From Skeletonema tropicum (lineage: Eukaryota; Bacillariophyta; Thalassiosirophyceae; Thalassiosirales; Thalassiosiraceae): a DNA stretch of 64,000 bases. Every line of letters starts with the position of its first letter. Position 1 is the stretch's first letter. The stretch lies in assembly GCA_037178625.1 (NCBI GenBank), contig CM074137.1, forward strand, positions 124,001 to 188,000, written 5' to 3'. The notes under the pieces were generated by a model. That model did no database searches and was not told the origin of the DNA. It worked only from the letters and a program-made list of their open reading frames with translations. Shown piece by piece: positions 9,760 to 19,418 of this stretch. The position numbers and the translations under genes are program-made.

Positions 9760-10887
9760 TCTTTATCAATGTGAAAAGAAATGTCTTGAATGCAATAAGC
9801 CACGAAGTCCTTATTACAAGCTAGGAGTTTTTCCAGATGATGGTAGTAAGCAATATAACCGAACTCTTTATGATTCATTAATTACGAGTTTCGGTGGAGC
9901 TTAGCCACCTTCATCAGCGGTTCTAATTGCGTGGAGACAGGCCACAAAAAATTTGAATCAAAAGGTCTCAAGAATGAGAAAAGGCGTGGTAGCTGTCATT
10001 GTTCTAACGGTCGTAAGTTTTGTTGGCGTTTCGTGGGCGTGGGCCAGCGTACAAGGCATATCTTTTCCATCGGGGAGATCCAAAGTAGCGAGCAAATTAC
10101 TTCCGGAACTTCAACTTGAAGTGTTGGGATTTTCCCCCCTCCTATCCCCGCTGAAATGCCCATTTTGATTGTCATTTAGATGCTATATCTTATGATTTAG
10201 ATCTAAAAATCGCTTGATTTGTGCTAAAAAGGACTTTTCCAGGCTAATTAAGTCAGATTGTCGATGAGCTTCTTCGTTCTTTCCGGTGTGCATCCCCGTC
10301 ACCCTCTATTTTCTTAATTTTTTCTCTGAGTGACGTGGTAAACTTCGTTACTTAAGGAATTAGTACACTTGATTCCAATCGTCTTACGTCACAAAGTACC
10401 AGAAGTCAGGTGTTGGCAAAATCCAATGAACAAAAAAGTATTTAAGTTCATGCAGCAAGTACTCAGGTCGACATTGGCTCAATTACATTATCTGCCGAGT
10501 CGTCTATTGATGCAAGTCTAAATAGACGCCGACGTTGGTTGCCGACGTGTTTGCATTTGAATAACTGCCGATCTTTGGCCACGTACTGATCAATACGTCA
10601 GTTCTTAACTCCACGTCGACGTCTTGTGTTGAGCTGAATCTTTTTGTCGACGTGTTGTCGATGTGTTGAACCACAAGATCTTGTGTTGCCGACGTAGCTT
10701 ACGAAGGAACTCGTTTACTTCATGACGTGGTTGGTTATTGATTGCATTGTTCTCTGCTGATTATTGCGCTGGTGCGTTGGCGGCGGTTATGTAGGCAGTT
10801 TGTACGTTGTCGAGCCGTTCAACAGCTCTCATAAATTATGCATTGCATCATTTACATCATCACATTTCTACATTGTCCGAATAAATA
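9760..10887. other. inserted or relic DNA; ACGT-core repeats upstream of the helicase ORF
   Basis: A short plus-strand frame at 9953-10168 encodes a hydrophobic segment (GVVAVIVLTVVSFVGVSWAW) that could be another transporter relic, but I cannot assign it. Between about 10520 and 10740 the sequences CCGACGT, GTCGACGT and CACGTCGACGT recur many times. No other gene is visible. Confidence 0.4.
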
Positions 10888-12609
10888 ATGAAGTTTGGCA
10901 ACACAAATCCAGTTATATCCACCGTTGGTAGTAATGGTAAGGGCTTCCGTGCCGTGCGGAATCGGAGCAATGTCGATGCACGTCTTACTTCGTCAGGGGT
11001 CAAGACTGCCGCTAAACCGTCGGCTCCTGTCATTGCATTGAGCGTAACAGACATCAATTGGCGTTTGGTGCGTACCGACGATCGTATCTTCTTGCTGCTA
11101 GCGTCTGTTGCATTAGGAGATGGGTTTGACGTTGCCAAGTTGGAGAAGGAACAACTGCTCTTTTCTGCTCTTTCCGTCTTTGAAGTCGGGTCAATCAAGT
11201 ACATCCTGAATGAACTGTCTGAACATTACCCGAATGTCCCAGTTGGTAAGACTGATTCTACTGACAAAGATGATCTGGTGTCTGCAGCGGTCAACTTCTT
11301 AATGTTTGCCGCTATTGCTCAGAAAGGAGGTACAAGCCAAGCGCCGTACACTTCAAATTGTGAGCATTTTTGGTAAGAGAGAAGGTTAAATTTCGTGTGG
11401 TTCAATGATTTTGGTATTTTTGTTCATTGTACCGTTTTACAAATTCTGTCTTTCCATTTTACTTACAAGTTTTTTTTTCAACCTTCAACTTCACACCAGT
11501 GATGAGAACGGGAAACTTGTACTTGAAGACAAAACTCATTCGGGCTCCCGTGATCAACCTGTTCAAGATGATGATGAACCGGATTCGTCCGAGAAAGGTG
11601 CTGTCACGAAAAAGTCTAAACCGGTACCTGTCGGAGAGAAGGCCTCTCCTGATTCAACTATCATGTGAGTTTATTTTGTGTGCATGTGCACTGCCGCACT
11701 AAGTATCGCTTGCTTATTGAATCATTTTAGTATAATCGATCACTGAACAATTTTACCTAATAAACAAATGCAACTGCCTACGTAGACATGCTGATCAAAA
11801 CACACGAACGACTGAAAGTACCAATAGCTAGGCTCAGGTGTCAATTCAGCAGCAGGATGGCGGGCAATAACACAGCATACCAGTCGCACTTTTACGGCAG
11901 GAGGCTATTCTACACCTTTGATGTGTGCGTAGGTGCACATGTTTGCTTGGAGTCAGCCAACATCGATCCCAACTCAGGATTGTACGTCTCCGCTATTGGG
12001 GTAGTAGTCGAGATCGTTTACGATAAGGATCGCTCCGTTGGACCAAACGGTAAAGGTGAGGTTAGCCTACCGAAGTACATTGTTGTGGATTTCCCTACAT
12101 ACAAACCACCACCAGGCGAGGACCCATGGGACAAGAACAACCCAACGGTGAGTAAAAGTTGACACACGAAAGACACAAGACAATTGCCACTCTCTGCGAA
12201 AACACTACTAACTCATTTCATACTGATACAAATGCATCCTACCCCAACTTATTGCACACAGCACGTGCCCATCCCACCCTACGAGCAGATTTGCAACAGG
12301 GGATGCTGCACCGCATTATTCATGCCATTGCAAATTGCCTACGCCATCACCATCCACCGCTGTCAAGGACTCGAAGCTGGATTCGACAAAGGAGACCGCT
12401 GGAACCGCATGATAATAGATCCAGCAGATGAGTTGTGGGAGATTAGCAAGTTTCTTGGAACAATGTACGTGGCTACCAGCAGAGGCAAAACACTTGGCTC
12501 CAAAGATCAAGCATACCCGTCGGACAGTGCCATATACTGGACCGGAAGCAACATTTCAACGAACCGATTAAAAAATTGCAAGAGAAAGCAAAATGGCCAG
12601 TTCTGCTAA
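10888..12609 (+). CDS. PIF1-like helicase C-terminal remnant, four-exon model (437 aa)
   Basis: Model: exons 10888-11372, 11500-11664, 11832-12147 and 12262-12609, all with GT-AG introns and consistent phase; the third intron is the least certain. The first 160 residues are unrecognised. Exons 3-4 show the RecD/PIF1 C-terminal pattern: a GAHVCLESANIDPNSGLYVS segment (the 2B region), then MPLQIAYAITIHRCQGLEAG and MYVATSRGKTLG (helicase motifs V/VI). No Walker A or B motif is present, so it cannot be a complete helicase. A TAA ends it at 12607-12609, yet the same frame stays open to 12873 with a basic, KKW-rich tail, suggesting a premature stop. It could be a Helitron or host-gene relic. Confidence 0.55.
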
Positions 12610-12873
12610 TCGTACAAGAAGCGAGCAAATTGGGTGAAATACTTGGAGGGGAAGGCAGAAGAGTCGAAGACAAGGTATAGCAAGAGAAAGTTGGAAGAAA
12701 TCACAGAAACATCGTACGCAGCAGCAATCAAGGGCAATTTCATCAAAGACAGGACAGACCTGACAACCAGGATTACCAACATCATAACCAACCCGAACAA
12801 GAAGTGGAAAGAAGCGAAGAAGGATCATGAAATCCCAAGTGATTACTTCGCAGGATCTTCATCTGGTGATTAG
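12610..12873 (+). pseudogene. in-frame continuation of the helicase remnant after a TAA
   Basis: Directly after the TAA at 12607-12609 the same frame reads 87 codons, rich in Lys and Glu (NWVKYLEGKAEESKTRY, NPNKKWKEAKKDHEIP), before a TAG at 12871-12873. The lack of a frame change suggests one nonsense mutation in an originally longer protein. Confidence 0.5.
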
Positions 12874-12981
12874 TAAAATTGATCACTGCACAGTTTTACA
12901 AAACAGACACTTTCTCAACACAAAGAATACAACAACTCAATTAAGCGTCTGCATCTGGTGATCAGTAAAACATCTGCAAGC

Positions 12982-13230
12982 TGTCCAATCTAGCTAACAA
13001 TTGAGCTTATTATTGATCAATAGATGTAACGAATAGAATTATTATGACTTAAAATATAAAGGAAACGATCAACGTTTTTGGATTCGGTTGCTTTCATTGG
13101 CGATGGGGGATTCCGAAACATATTGAGAAACGAGAAACCAGATAAAGCATTCCGAAACATATTGAGAAACGAGAAACCAGATAACATAAATATGAATTTG
13201 ATTGATGTCCGACACTACGTAGGTGTGACA
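12982..13230 (-). repeat. 3' LTR of the Gypsy element
   Basis: 249 bp. Inside it a 39-bp unit (ATTCCGAAACATATTGAG...) is repeated twice in tandem at about 13110-13187. Confidence 0.95.
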
Positions 13231-13241
13231 TTCTACCCCTC

Positions 13242-16200
13242 CTAAGAGGGCGCAACGATTTGTTGTAAGACTTGAGGTGTAGGTTGCCTGTAGGGCTTGA
13301 CGCGTCGGATGTTGAGACGCTCTTGTAGATGTTGGGTGAGTTGAATAGTGATGTTACCATTGACATGGATTCTTGTGATAGTGAAGGGGCCCTTCCAACG
13401 ATCATCGAGTTTGGCAGGATCGAAGATCTTCTTCATGACTTGTTCTCCAACGCGATAATCGTAGCTGTACCGCTTGGCGTTGAGTCGTTTGGCATCCTTG
13501 TCGACACGGCGTTGGCGGCGAAGGTTGATCTCGTTCATATCATATTGAACTGGAAGGTTGAAGATCATATCGCGTCCAAAGGCCAGTGCTGCTGGGGCAT
13601 ACCCAGTAGATTGCGACGGGGTTGCACGGATAGAACTGAGAGTATCAGATAAGATTGTTCCCATCAAGTCTTCGGCTTCAGTCAAGGTGCGAGGGTTGTG
13701 ATTGGAAAGTTGAGCTCGAATGGAGTTTCCCATAGTAAGATGCAGGCGTTCGATGATCGCATTGCTTTGGGGGTTACGAGCTGTCGATGGGGCTGATGCA
13801 ATACCAGCATCGTGCAACAACCGCTGGAACTGAGGTCCAATAAATTCACCACCTTGATCATGAGCGCAAACTTCGGGTCTTGGATATCTTGAGAGCCATA
13901 ATTCATTGAACTTGCGAGCTACGTTTTCGCTAGTCTTGCGCTTGATCATGATGGCATCTGGGTAACCAGTGGCACGATCGATTGCCGTCAGGGCATAGAA
14001 CTCATAGGCTTTACCGTGTCGTCCTGATGTTTTGACATACCACGGGCCCACAAGGTCTACGTCACATTGCTTCCATGGATTGAGATCTTGTACTTGACGT
14101 GGAGGGAAATGGCCATAGCCGCGTTGGCCAATCTTTGTGCGCTGACAAACATCGCACGAAAAGGCTGCTATTCGGGCTGCTAATTGGGGATGATAGAACT
14201 TGGAAAGTGCATAAGTAACTGCCTTTGCTCCTGGATGATTCAACAGGAGGTGGAAGTATTCAATCGCGGCATCCACGGCATTGTCTGTGAGGACTATCTT
14301 CAAGGTCGATTCATCTTGAGGAGTAGGGCTATAGCAAATCAGCGACGTATCATGGCGACCAAACGTTCGACGATGGTAGAACGTTGGGGAAGTAGTGAGC
14401 TTCTGCTGAAGGGTAGGACAGCGGCTCTGCTCTTCCGCAAGCCATTGATAGCGCAAAGGGTTCTGGACGGTAGAAGGAAGATTCATGAACTGTTGCAATT
14501 GATGTAGCGGGAACTCGTCATCACTGGCCAACTCTGCTAGTTGTTCTTCAAAGATGCTGGGTTCTTCATCTTGATTGACATCTTGGGGAACTGGATTGAA
14601 TTGAACTGGAGTAGGGGATAGTTCATCCTGCCTCTTCTCGGCTCCTGAGAAATCAAACTTGGGGAGTCGACTGTACGCGTCCGCTAGCACATTAAGCTTG
14701 CCTGGATGATAGAACCATTCGGCATGAAAAGATTCGAGGAAACATCTCCAACGAAGGACTCTCTGACTGTTCAAGTTAGAGAATGTAAGGTTGCGATGGT
14801 CAGTGAAGATTTTGATCTTTGCTCCAAATAGCATGGTACGATATTCCGTGAGAGTGCTGACGATTGCCAGGAGCTCCTTCTCCATCGTTGTGTATCGAGA
14901 CTGTGCCGCCGAGAGTCTTTTGGAGTAATACGCAACAGGGCGCCCGCCTTGAAGTATGGCTGCTCCCAGTTGATAATCAGAACTGTCCGTGTAGACTTCA
15001 AAAGGCTCATTGTGGTTGGGGTAGGCACACAAAGCATCACTTGCAATAACTTGCTTCACTTCCTGAAAAACTTTCTCTAATTCTGGAGTCCAAACGATCG
15101 GTGCTTTCTTCTTCTGAATACCGCGGATAAGTTGAGTGAACGGAGAGAGGAGATGGCTTCGTCGAGGCCAGAAGTCACGATACCAGTTGATGAGGCCCAC
15201 AAGCGTTCGCACTTCGCTAGCGTTGGTAGGCCGTTTCAAATCAAGAACCGCTTGAACTTTCTTCTGCCAAGGTTGAATGCCATCCTTGGAGACCCAATGA
15301 CCAAGGAAGTCCCCTTCTGCAATACCGAATTCGCACTTCAAAGGGTTAACACTAAACCCTGCCTCTTCAAGGCGCCTGAACACTTCGTTGAGGGTGCGTG
15401 TATGGTCTTCCCAAGTATCTGACCATATGGCGATGTCATCAATGTAAACTTCAACGTCATCTAAATCTCGAAGAACTTCCTCAATAACTGACTGCGCAAA
15501 TGCCGGAGAGTTGCGGAGACCCATAGGAGCTCTCGTCCAACGAAAGAGACCGAACGGTGTTGATATAGTGGTGAGGTCCTTAGCTTTGTCCGTCAATTCA
15601 AACGAATAGAACATCATGCTCAAATCAAGTTTCGTCATGTACTGGAATCCCGAACGCTTTCGGATCAGGTCCTGGATGATAGGGAGAGTATAATCCTTGG
15701 GTTTGATGACCTTATTGAGCTCACGTAGATCTGCTATGAAACGAACTTTGCCATCTTTCTTGGGAACAATAAACGAAGGCAGTCCCCATGCAGACGGGCC
15801 AGAGACTCTTTCAAGAACACCTATGTCGATGAGACGCAGCAACTCCTTCTTGAATGTTTCCATATGGACTCGAGGAGTAGGGTAAGGCCGCCGAAAAACT
15901 GGTTGTGCTCCTGGTTGTAATTCAATATCCATCTTGGCTCCTTTGTAGACATGAAGCTTGCCGTCGAAGAGCTTGTAATGCTTGCGTAACATCTCGCTGA
16001 GGTCCTGGCGCTGAGTCGGAGACAGATGCTGACAATTCTCTTTGATGACCTCATCCACATTTATCTCGTCATAGGTTGAATCAGCAATTGACGTAGCGAA
16101 AGAGTCGAGGTAGTTCAGATCGTCATCTTCATCTTCAATGATGCATCCATCGATTGCTGCACTTAGTCGCTCCTTTGTAAAGTTGGAGTTCATTGGAATG

Positions 16201-17252
16201 CGCTTGCCCTGCCACCCGAGCTCGAGTCTTTCGTAATCAACTATTAGACCTATCTTCCGCAGGAAATCATTACCAAGTATCAAATCAAACGAACACTTGG
16301 CGTCAAAGACGAGGAACTCTTGACTGTCAACGGTGAGGTTGGCATCGAATTCAGGGAACTTGATTCCTTCACCGAGGAGGGATCCAACTGGTGCATAGTT
16401 GCCTGCAATGGTATTACATATTGTTGTTTTTGATGGTTGAAGAAGGGCTGCTCCGGGTGGTAAAACACTCCGGTGAGCCATCGATACGCTGCCACCGGTG
16501 TCAAAAAGGCACTTGAGGAAGCGATTGGATTCGACTCCATTGACTGACTTGACCATAGCGTATGCAGTTGCCATAGGGACTGTTCTGCCTTTTGAATCTA
16601 CTTGGAAGGTGATCTGAGGGTCACTGAACTGAAATGACTCGAGGATCGCCCCAAATTGCTTGACTCGTTTGTCACAAATGCTTGGTAGCTGCAATGCTGC
16701 TCCCAAATCGACTAGTTCATTGCCGTAAGATTCAACGACTGTATCTGGAAAAATGTTGAAATCCCAAGCTTCCGCATTAGATTGGCCTGGGATTGGATCG
16801 AGCACGTGATATTCAGGACAATCCACTCTCTGCGCTTCGATAGCGACTACTTCATTAGTGAAAGGAATGTTGTTGATGGTTGCAGCTAGTGCATCCTCCG
16901 CAAAGTGACTATTGAACAATTCGTTCAAGAACTCATCATCATGAAGTTGAGCGTCTGATGCGATGCGGTCGAGCATTGGTGCAGGGCTAGAAGCTGGCTG
17001 CGCTCTTGGATCCTTACATATCGGGACTCCACTATTCAAGCTGGGCTGTGCTTGCAGAGCGGCAGGAACTGTATTATTGTTCCCGCGGATGCAACATGGA
17101 AGTTGAACATCAATCGCGCTCGGAGGCTCTGAGGTCACATTGTTGACATGATACTCAAGAGCAGCTGGGGCATTAGCATACCCTGTTACTTCTTCAAGGC
17201 TCGTAGAATAGATATCGATGAAAGTAGTGCAATTCCCAACAGGGTCGGCGTT
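13242..17252 (-). CDS. pol: Gypsy Pol polyprotein (protease-RT-RNase H-integrase), in frame after the gag UGA
   Basis: The frame is open from the codon right after the gag UGA (17252) to the stop at 13242, about 1336 codons, and has no ATG near its start. Protease motif CLFDTGGSVSMAH is at about residue 210 (counted from 17138). The RT carries YIDDIAIWSD at about 564 and RNase H has YTDSSDYQLGAAI. The integrase shows an HHCC finger (HPGAKAV ... CDVCQRTK), the core Asp in CDVDLVGPW, the second Asp in HDQGGEF and the Glu in NAIIERLH, followed by a GPFTI-type C-terminal module. All catalytic residues I looked for are present and no frameshift was seen. Confidence 0.94.
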   Translation of the reverse strand, partial: NADPVGNCTTFIDIYSTSLEEVTGYANAPAALEYHVNNVTSEPPSAIDVQLPCCIRGNNNTVPAALQAQPSLNSGVPICKDPRAQPASSPAPMLDRIASDAQLHDDEFLNELFNSHFAEDALAATINNIPFTNEVVAIEAQRVDCPEYHVLDPIPGQSNAEAWDFNIFPDTVVESYGNELVDLGAALQLPSICDKRVKQFGAILESFQFSDPQITFQVDSKGRTVPMATAYAMVKSVNGVESNRFLKCLFDTGGSVSMAHRSVLPPGAALLQPSKTTICNTIAGNYAPVGSLLGEGIKFPEFDANLTVDSQEFLVFDAKCSFDLILGNDFLRKIGLIVDYERLELGWQGKRIPMNSNFTKERLSAAIDGCIIEDEDDDLNYLDSFATSIADSTYDEINVDEVIKENCQHLSPTQRQDLSEMLRKHYKLFDGKLHVYKGAKMDIELQPGAQPVFRRPYPTPRVHMETFKKELLRLIDIGVLERVSGPSAWGLPSFIVPKKDGKVRFIADLRELNKVIKPKDYTLPIIQDLIRKRSGFQYMTKLDLSMMFYSFELTDKAKDLTTISTPFGLFRWTRAPMGLRNSPAFAQSVIEEVLRDLDDVEVYIDDIAIWSDTWEDHTRTLNEVFRRLEEAGFSVNPLKCEFGIAEGDFLGHWVSKDGIQPWQKKVQAVLDLKRPTNASEVRTLVGLINWYRDFWPRRSHLLSPFTQLIRGIQKKKAPIVWTPELEKVFQEVKQVIASDALCAYPNHNEPFEVYTDSSDYQLGAAILQGGRPVAYYSKRLSAAQSRYTTMEKELLAIVSTLTEYRTMLFGAKIKIFTDHRNLTFSNLNSQRVLRWRCFLESFHAEWFYHPGKLNVLADAYSRLPKFDFSGAEKRQDELSPTPVQFNPVPQDVNQDEEPSIFEEQLAELASDDEFPLHQLQQFMNLPSTVQNPLRYQWLAEEQSRCPTLQQKLTTSPTFYHRRTFGRHDTSLICYSPTPQDESTLKIVLTDNAVDAAIEYFHLLLNHPGAKAVTYALSKFYHPQLAARIAAFSCDVCQRTKIGQRGYGHFPPRQVQDLNPWKQCDVDLVGPWYVKTSGRHGKAYEFYALTAIDRATGYPDAIMIKRKTSENVARKFNELWLSRYPRPEVCAHDQGGEFIGPQFQRLLHDAGIASAPSTARNPQSNAIIERLHLTMGNSIRAQLSNHNPRTLTEAEDLMGTILSDTLSSIRATPSQSTGYAPAALAFGRDMIFNLPVQYDMNEINLRRQRRVDKDAKRLNAKRYSYDYRVGEQVMKKIFDPAKLDDRWKGPFTITRIHVNGNITIQLTQHLQERLNIRRVKPYRQPTPQVLQQIVAPS

Positions 17253-18599
17253 TCAGGCCTGATGAGGGACGAAGACTCGTTGACCTTGGGCATTAACTTG
17301 GATGGAATAAAGTTGCTGTTGAACAGGTGCTGACGGAGCTGTTGCTGCAGACGTAGCAAACATTGGAGCTGGTTGCGGAGGTGCTTGGGGAACTGGAGCT
17401 GGAGGTAGTTGAGCAGGTTGTTGAGGAGCTACGAGGTAAGATCCATGTTGCTGTTGCGGGGGTTCTTGCTCGTTGCTCTTGAAACGACGCTCATAACCTT
17501 TCTTCCACCAATATGGGGCAGACGTCCTGGTTTTGCCTTGATAGAACTTCTCAGCAAGCTCCTTCTTGAAATTAGACCCGTTGAAACAATAGATACAGTC
17601 TTTCCACTTATGGTTGTGATCAGGATGAATTGAACATTGCTTGGAGTGGAACTCCTTGCCGTTGTTGGTGTTGTTACTGTTGTTCCCATTGCCATTGCGA
17701 CCGCTCTTATTGCGGTTATTCTTCTTCTTCTTCCGTTGACGTCGATCTTGGCCTCCATCTCCATCGGCTTCATCGTCATCGTCGTCATCCTTCCTCTTCC
17801 TCTTCTTCTCTTCTTGCTGTTGATACTTCTTTCGGACTTCCTTGCCGTAATCTCGAGACCACCAGGCCTCTAGATACTCCATTACGTCGGTCCATACAAG
17901 GGCGTTGTTACCATTACCTTGGAGGTCATAAACATCAACGTCCTTCTCATCTTGGAGGAAATCTTTGGCCTCCTCGGGGAGACCAAGCATCAGAGCAGTA
18001 GTCTTTTGCATATCGGAACATTGAGCTCCTATACGAGGCATCATCTCACTGTATCTCCAAAGTTCTGACATTCGATCCACGAAGTTGCTTGGTTTGACTG
18101 GTAGGTTGAATTCCTTCTGGTGTTTGTACTGGATGCGAAGGATGTGCTGATCGAAGGCATCACCGGGGTTAGGATGTTTTGTCCACATGATGAAATAGGC
18201 ACCAAGAGCATCCACGAAGTCCTGATCGGTCGCTTGATTATTGTTATCCCAGTAGTCATGTCCCTCATCCATCAGCTTCCTCCACGTGTTCTTTGCAGGT
18301 CCATCGAGAAGCTTCCCGTAGTTGGCGAAGCGAGTGGCTGGGGCCCATTGACATTCATCCGCCATGTTGACGTAGGATTCGGCTTGGCCCAAGTAATGTT
18401 CAAGTTCCGTACTAGGTGCGTTATCCCTGAACACAATGAAGTCTTCCTCAATCTTGCTTCCATCTGGGCGAAGTCCATAGATCCTTTTACTTCCGAAACG
18501 AGGCATCTCCCTGAGCGCTGCTGCACTTTTGGAGGTGAGTTCGTTCCGAGCGTACCTGGTGTGAAACAACCATGCGTTCTTTGATTTGTAGGTATTCAT
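17253..18599 (-). CDS. gag: Gypsy Gag polyprotein (448 aa)
   Basis: Starts with an ATG 51 bases inside the 5' LTR. The N-terminal 250 residues form the helical capsid-type region (YLGQAESYVNMADECQWAP, LDGPAKNTWRKLM). A highly charged Lys/Asp/Asn tract follows at about 270-320, then a Cys/His cluster (CSIHPDHNHKWKDCIYC) that probably replaces a standard CCHC knuckle. A Pro/Gln-rich tail ends in FVPHQA and a UGA at 17253-17255. Pol continues in exactly the same frame without another stop, so a Gag-Pol fusion made by UGA readthrough is likely. Confidence 0.92.
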   Translation of the reverse strand: MNTYKSKNAWLFHTRYARNELTSKSAAALREMPRFGSKRIYGLRPDGSKIEEDFIVFRDNAPSTELEHYLGQAESYVNMADECQWAPATRFANYGKLLDGPAKNTWRKLMDEGHDYWDNNNQATDQDFVDALGAYFIMWTKHPNPGDAFDQHILRIQYKHQKEFNLPVKPSNFVDRMSELWRYSEMMPRIGAQCSDMQKTTALMLGLPEEAKDFLQDEKDVDVYDLQGNGNNALVWTDVMEYLEAWWSRDYGKEVRKKYQQQEEKKRKRKDDDDDDEADGDGGQDRRQRKKKKNNRNKSGRNGNGNNSNNTNNGKEFHSKQCSIHPDHNHKWKDCIYCFNGSNFKKELAEKFYQGKTRTSAPYWWKKGYERRFKSNEQEPPQQQHGSYLVAPQQPAQLPPAPVPQAPPQPAPMFATSAATAPSAPVQQQLYSIQVNAQGQRVFVPHQA

Positions 18600-18650
18600 T
18601 TTGTACGTAGTTTTTCTTCTTGGTTGGTTTATATGGGAGTATTAATACTG

Positions 18651-18899
18651 TGTCCAATCTAGCTAACAATTGAGCTTATTATTGATCAATAGATGTAACG
18701 AATAGAATTATTATGACTTAAAATATAAAGGAAACGATCAACGTTTTTGGATTCGGTTGCTTTCATTGGCGATGGGGGATTCCGAAACATATTGAGAAAC
18801 GAGAAACCAGATAAAGCATTCCGAAACATATTGAGAAACGAGAAACCAGATAACATAAATATGAATTTGATTGATGTCCGACACTACGTAGGTGTGACA
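18651..18899 (-). repeat. 5' LTR of the Gypsy element
   Basis: 249 bp, matching 12982-13230 including the internal 39-bp tandem duplication; followed by the CAAGC target duplication. Confidence 0.95.
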
Positions 18900-18904
18900 C
18901 AAGC

Positions 18905-19418
18905 GCACGATTCGATATATCAAGCACAGTTTTACAAAAAGACATTTTCTCGTGACGAAGAAAGACAAAAACTAAATCGACTAACGCCCGTGTAAAACCT
19001 GTATTTCTTTCTCGTACAGACCGATTTAGATGCTCAAAAAGCGCATCTAGTACAGTCAATTTCTCGCTTTCAACAGGTACTTCTTGCTTTCTACATAGGA
19101 ACACATACAGATCCTACGCCGGTAGTCTCTACCGAGGACTCTACGTGTCCCTAAAGTAAACCTTCTCACTAAAAAACACATGTACTGATTCCTACCTATA
19201 ACTCTGTAGAATAATGGGGGTGAAAAATAATGAATTTTCCCACCTGTAATAGAAGGGCACCTGCGGCCCCCTATTACGCTGCTCTGCACTCCATGAACGG
19301 GGGCCCCGAGGGCCGACAACCATTCTGTAGCTGGGGTGATATCGATATCGATATGTGGACCAGCGACGCATTTGTTTGGACAGCAGCCAGATTTGGCAGA
19401 TTCAGCTGGGAAAGTTTT
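18905..19418. other. relic DNA between the Gypsy element and the MATE C-terminal half
   Basis: The first 60 bases (GCACAGTTTTACAAAAAGAC...) resemble sequence left of the Gypsy element near 12890-12920, so the element landed in a locally repeated tract. No gene is recognisable. Confidence 0.45.

Larger units (their letters stand above)
12977..18904 (-). mobile_element. complete Ty3/Gypsy LTR retrotransposon with target duplication
   Basis: Two 249-bp direct repeats, 12982-13230 and 18651-18899, begin TGTCCAATC and end GTGTGACA. By eye they are identical. A 5-bp target duplication CAAGC flanks them (12977-12981, 18900-18904). Genes are on the minus strand in the order gag, protease, RT, RNase H, integrase, which is the Gypsy order. 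A purine-rich tract (AGGAGGGGTAGAA on the minus strand) abuts the 3' LTR. The sequence after the 5' LTR contains the palindrome AGTATTAATACT rather than an obvious tRNA primer site. It sits inside the helicase/MATE relic region and is apparently intact and young. Confidence 0.97.

Noticed and set aside
9953..10168. Hydrophobic ORF as a further MATE segment
   Set aside because: The helix is plausible but no MATE-specific motif is present and its order relative to the other fragments cannot be fixed.
13329..16060. Several plus-strand and second-frame minus ORFs across Gypsy pol
   Set aside because: All overlap the intact pol frame with its catalytic motifs and have no similarity of their own.
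6174..17255. Nuclear code with UGA read as sense
   Set aside because: Host genes such as copy A, the SANT protein and the kinase contain no internal UGA, and several genes use UGA as a normal stop; the two UGA cases are confined to retroelements.
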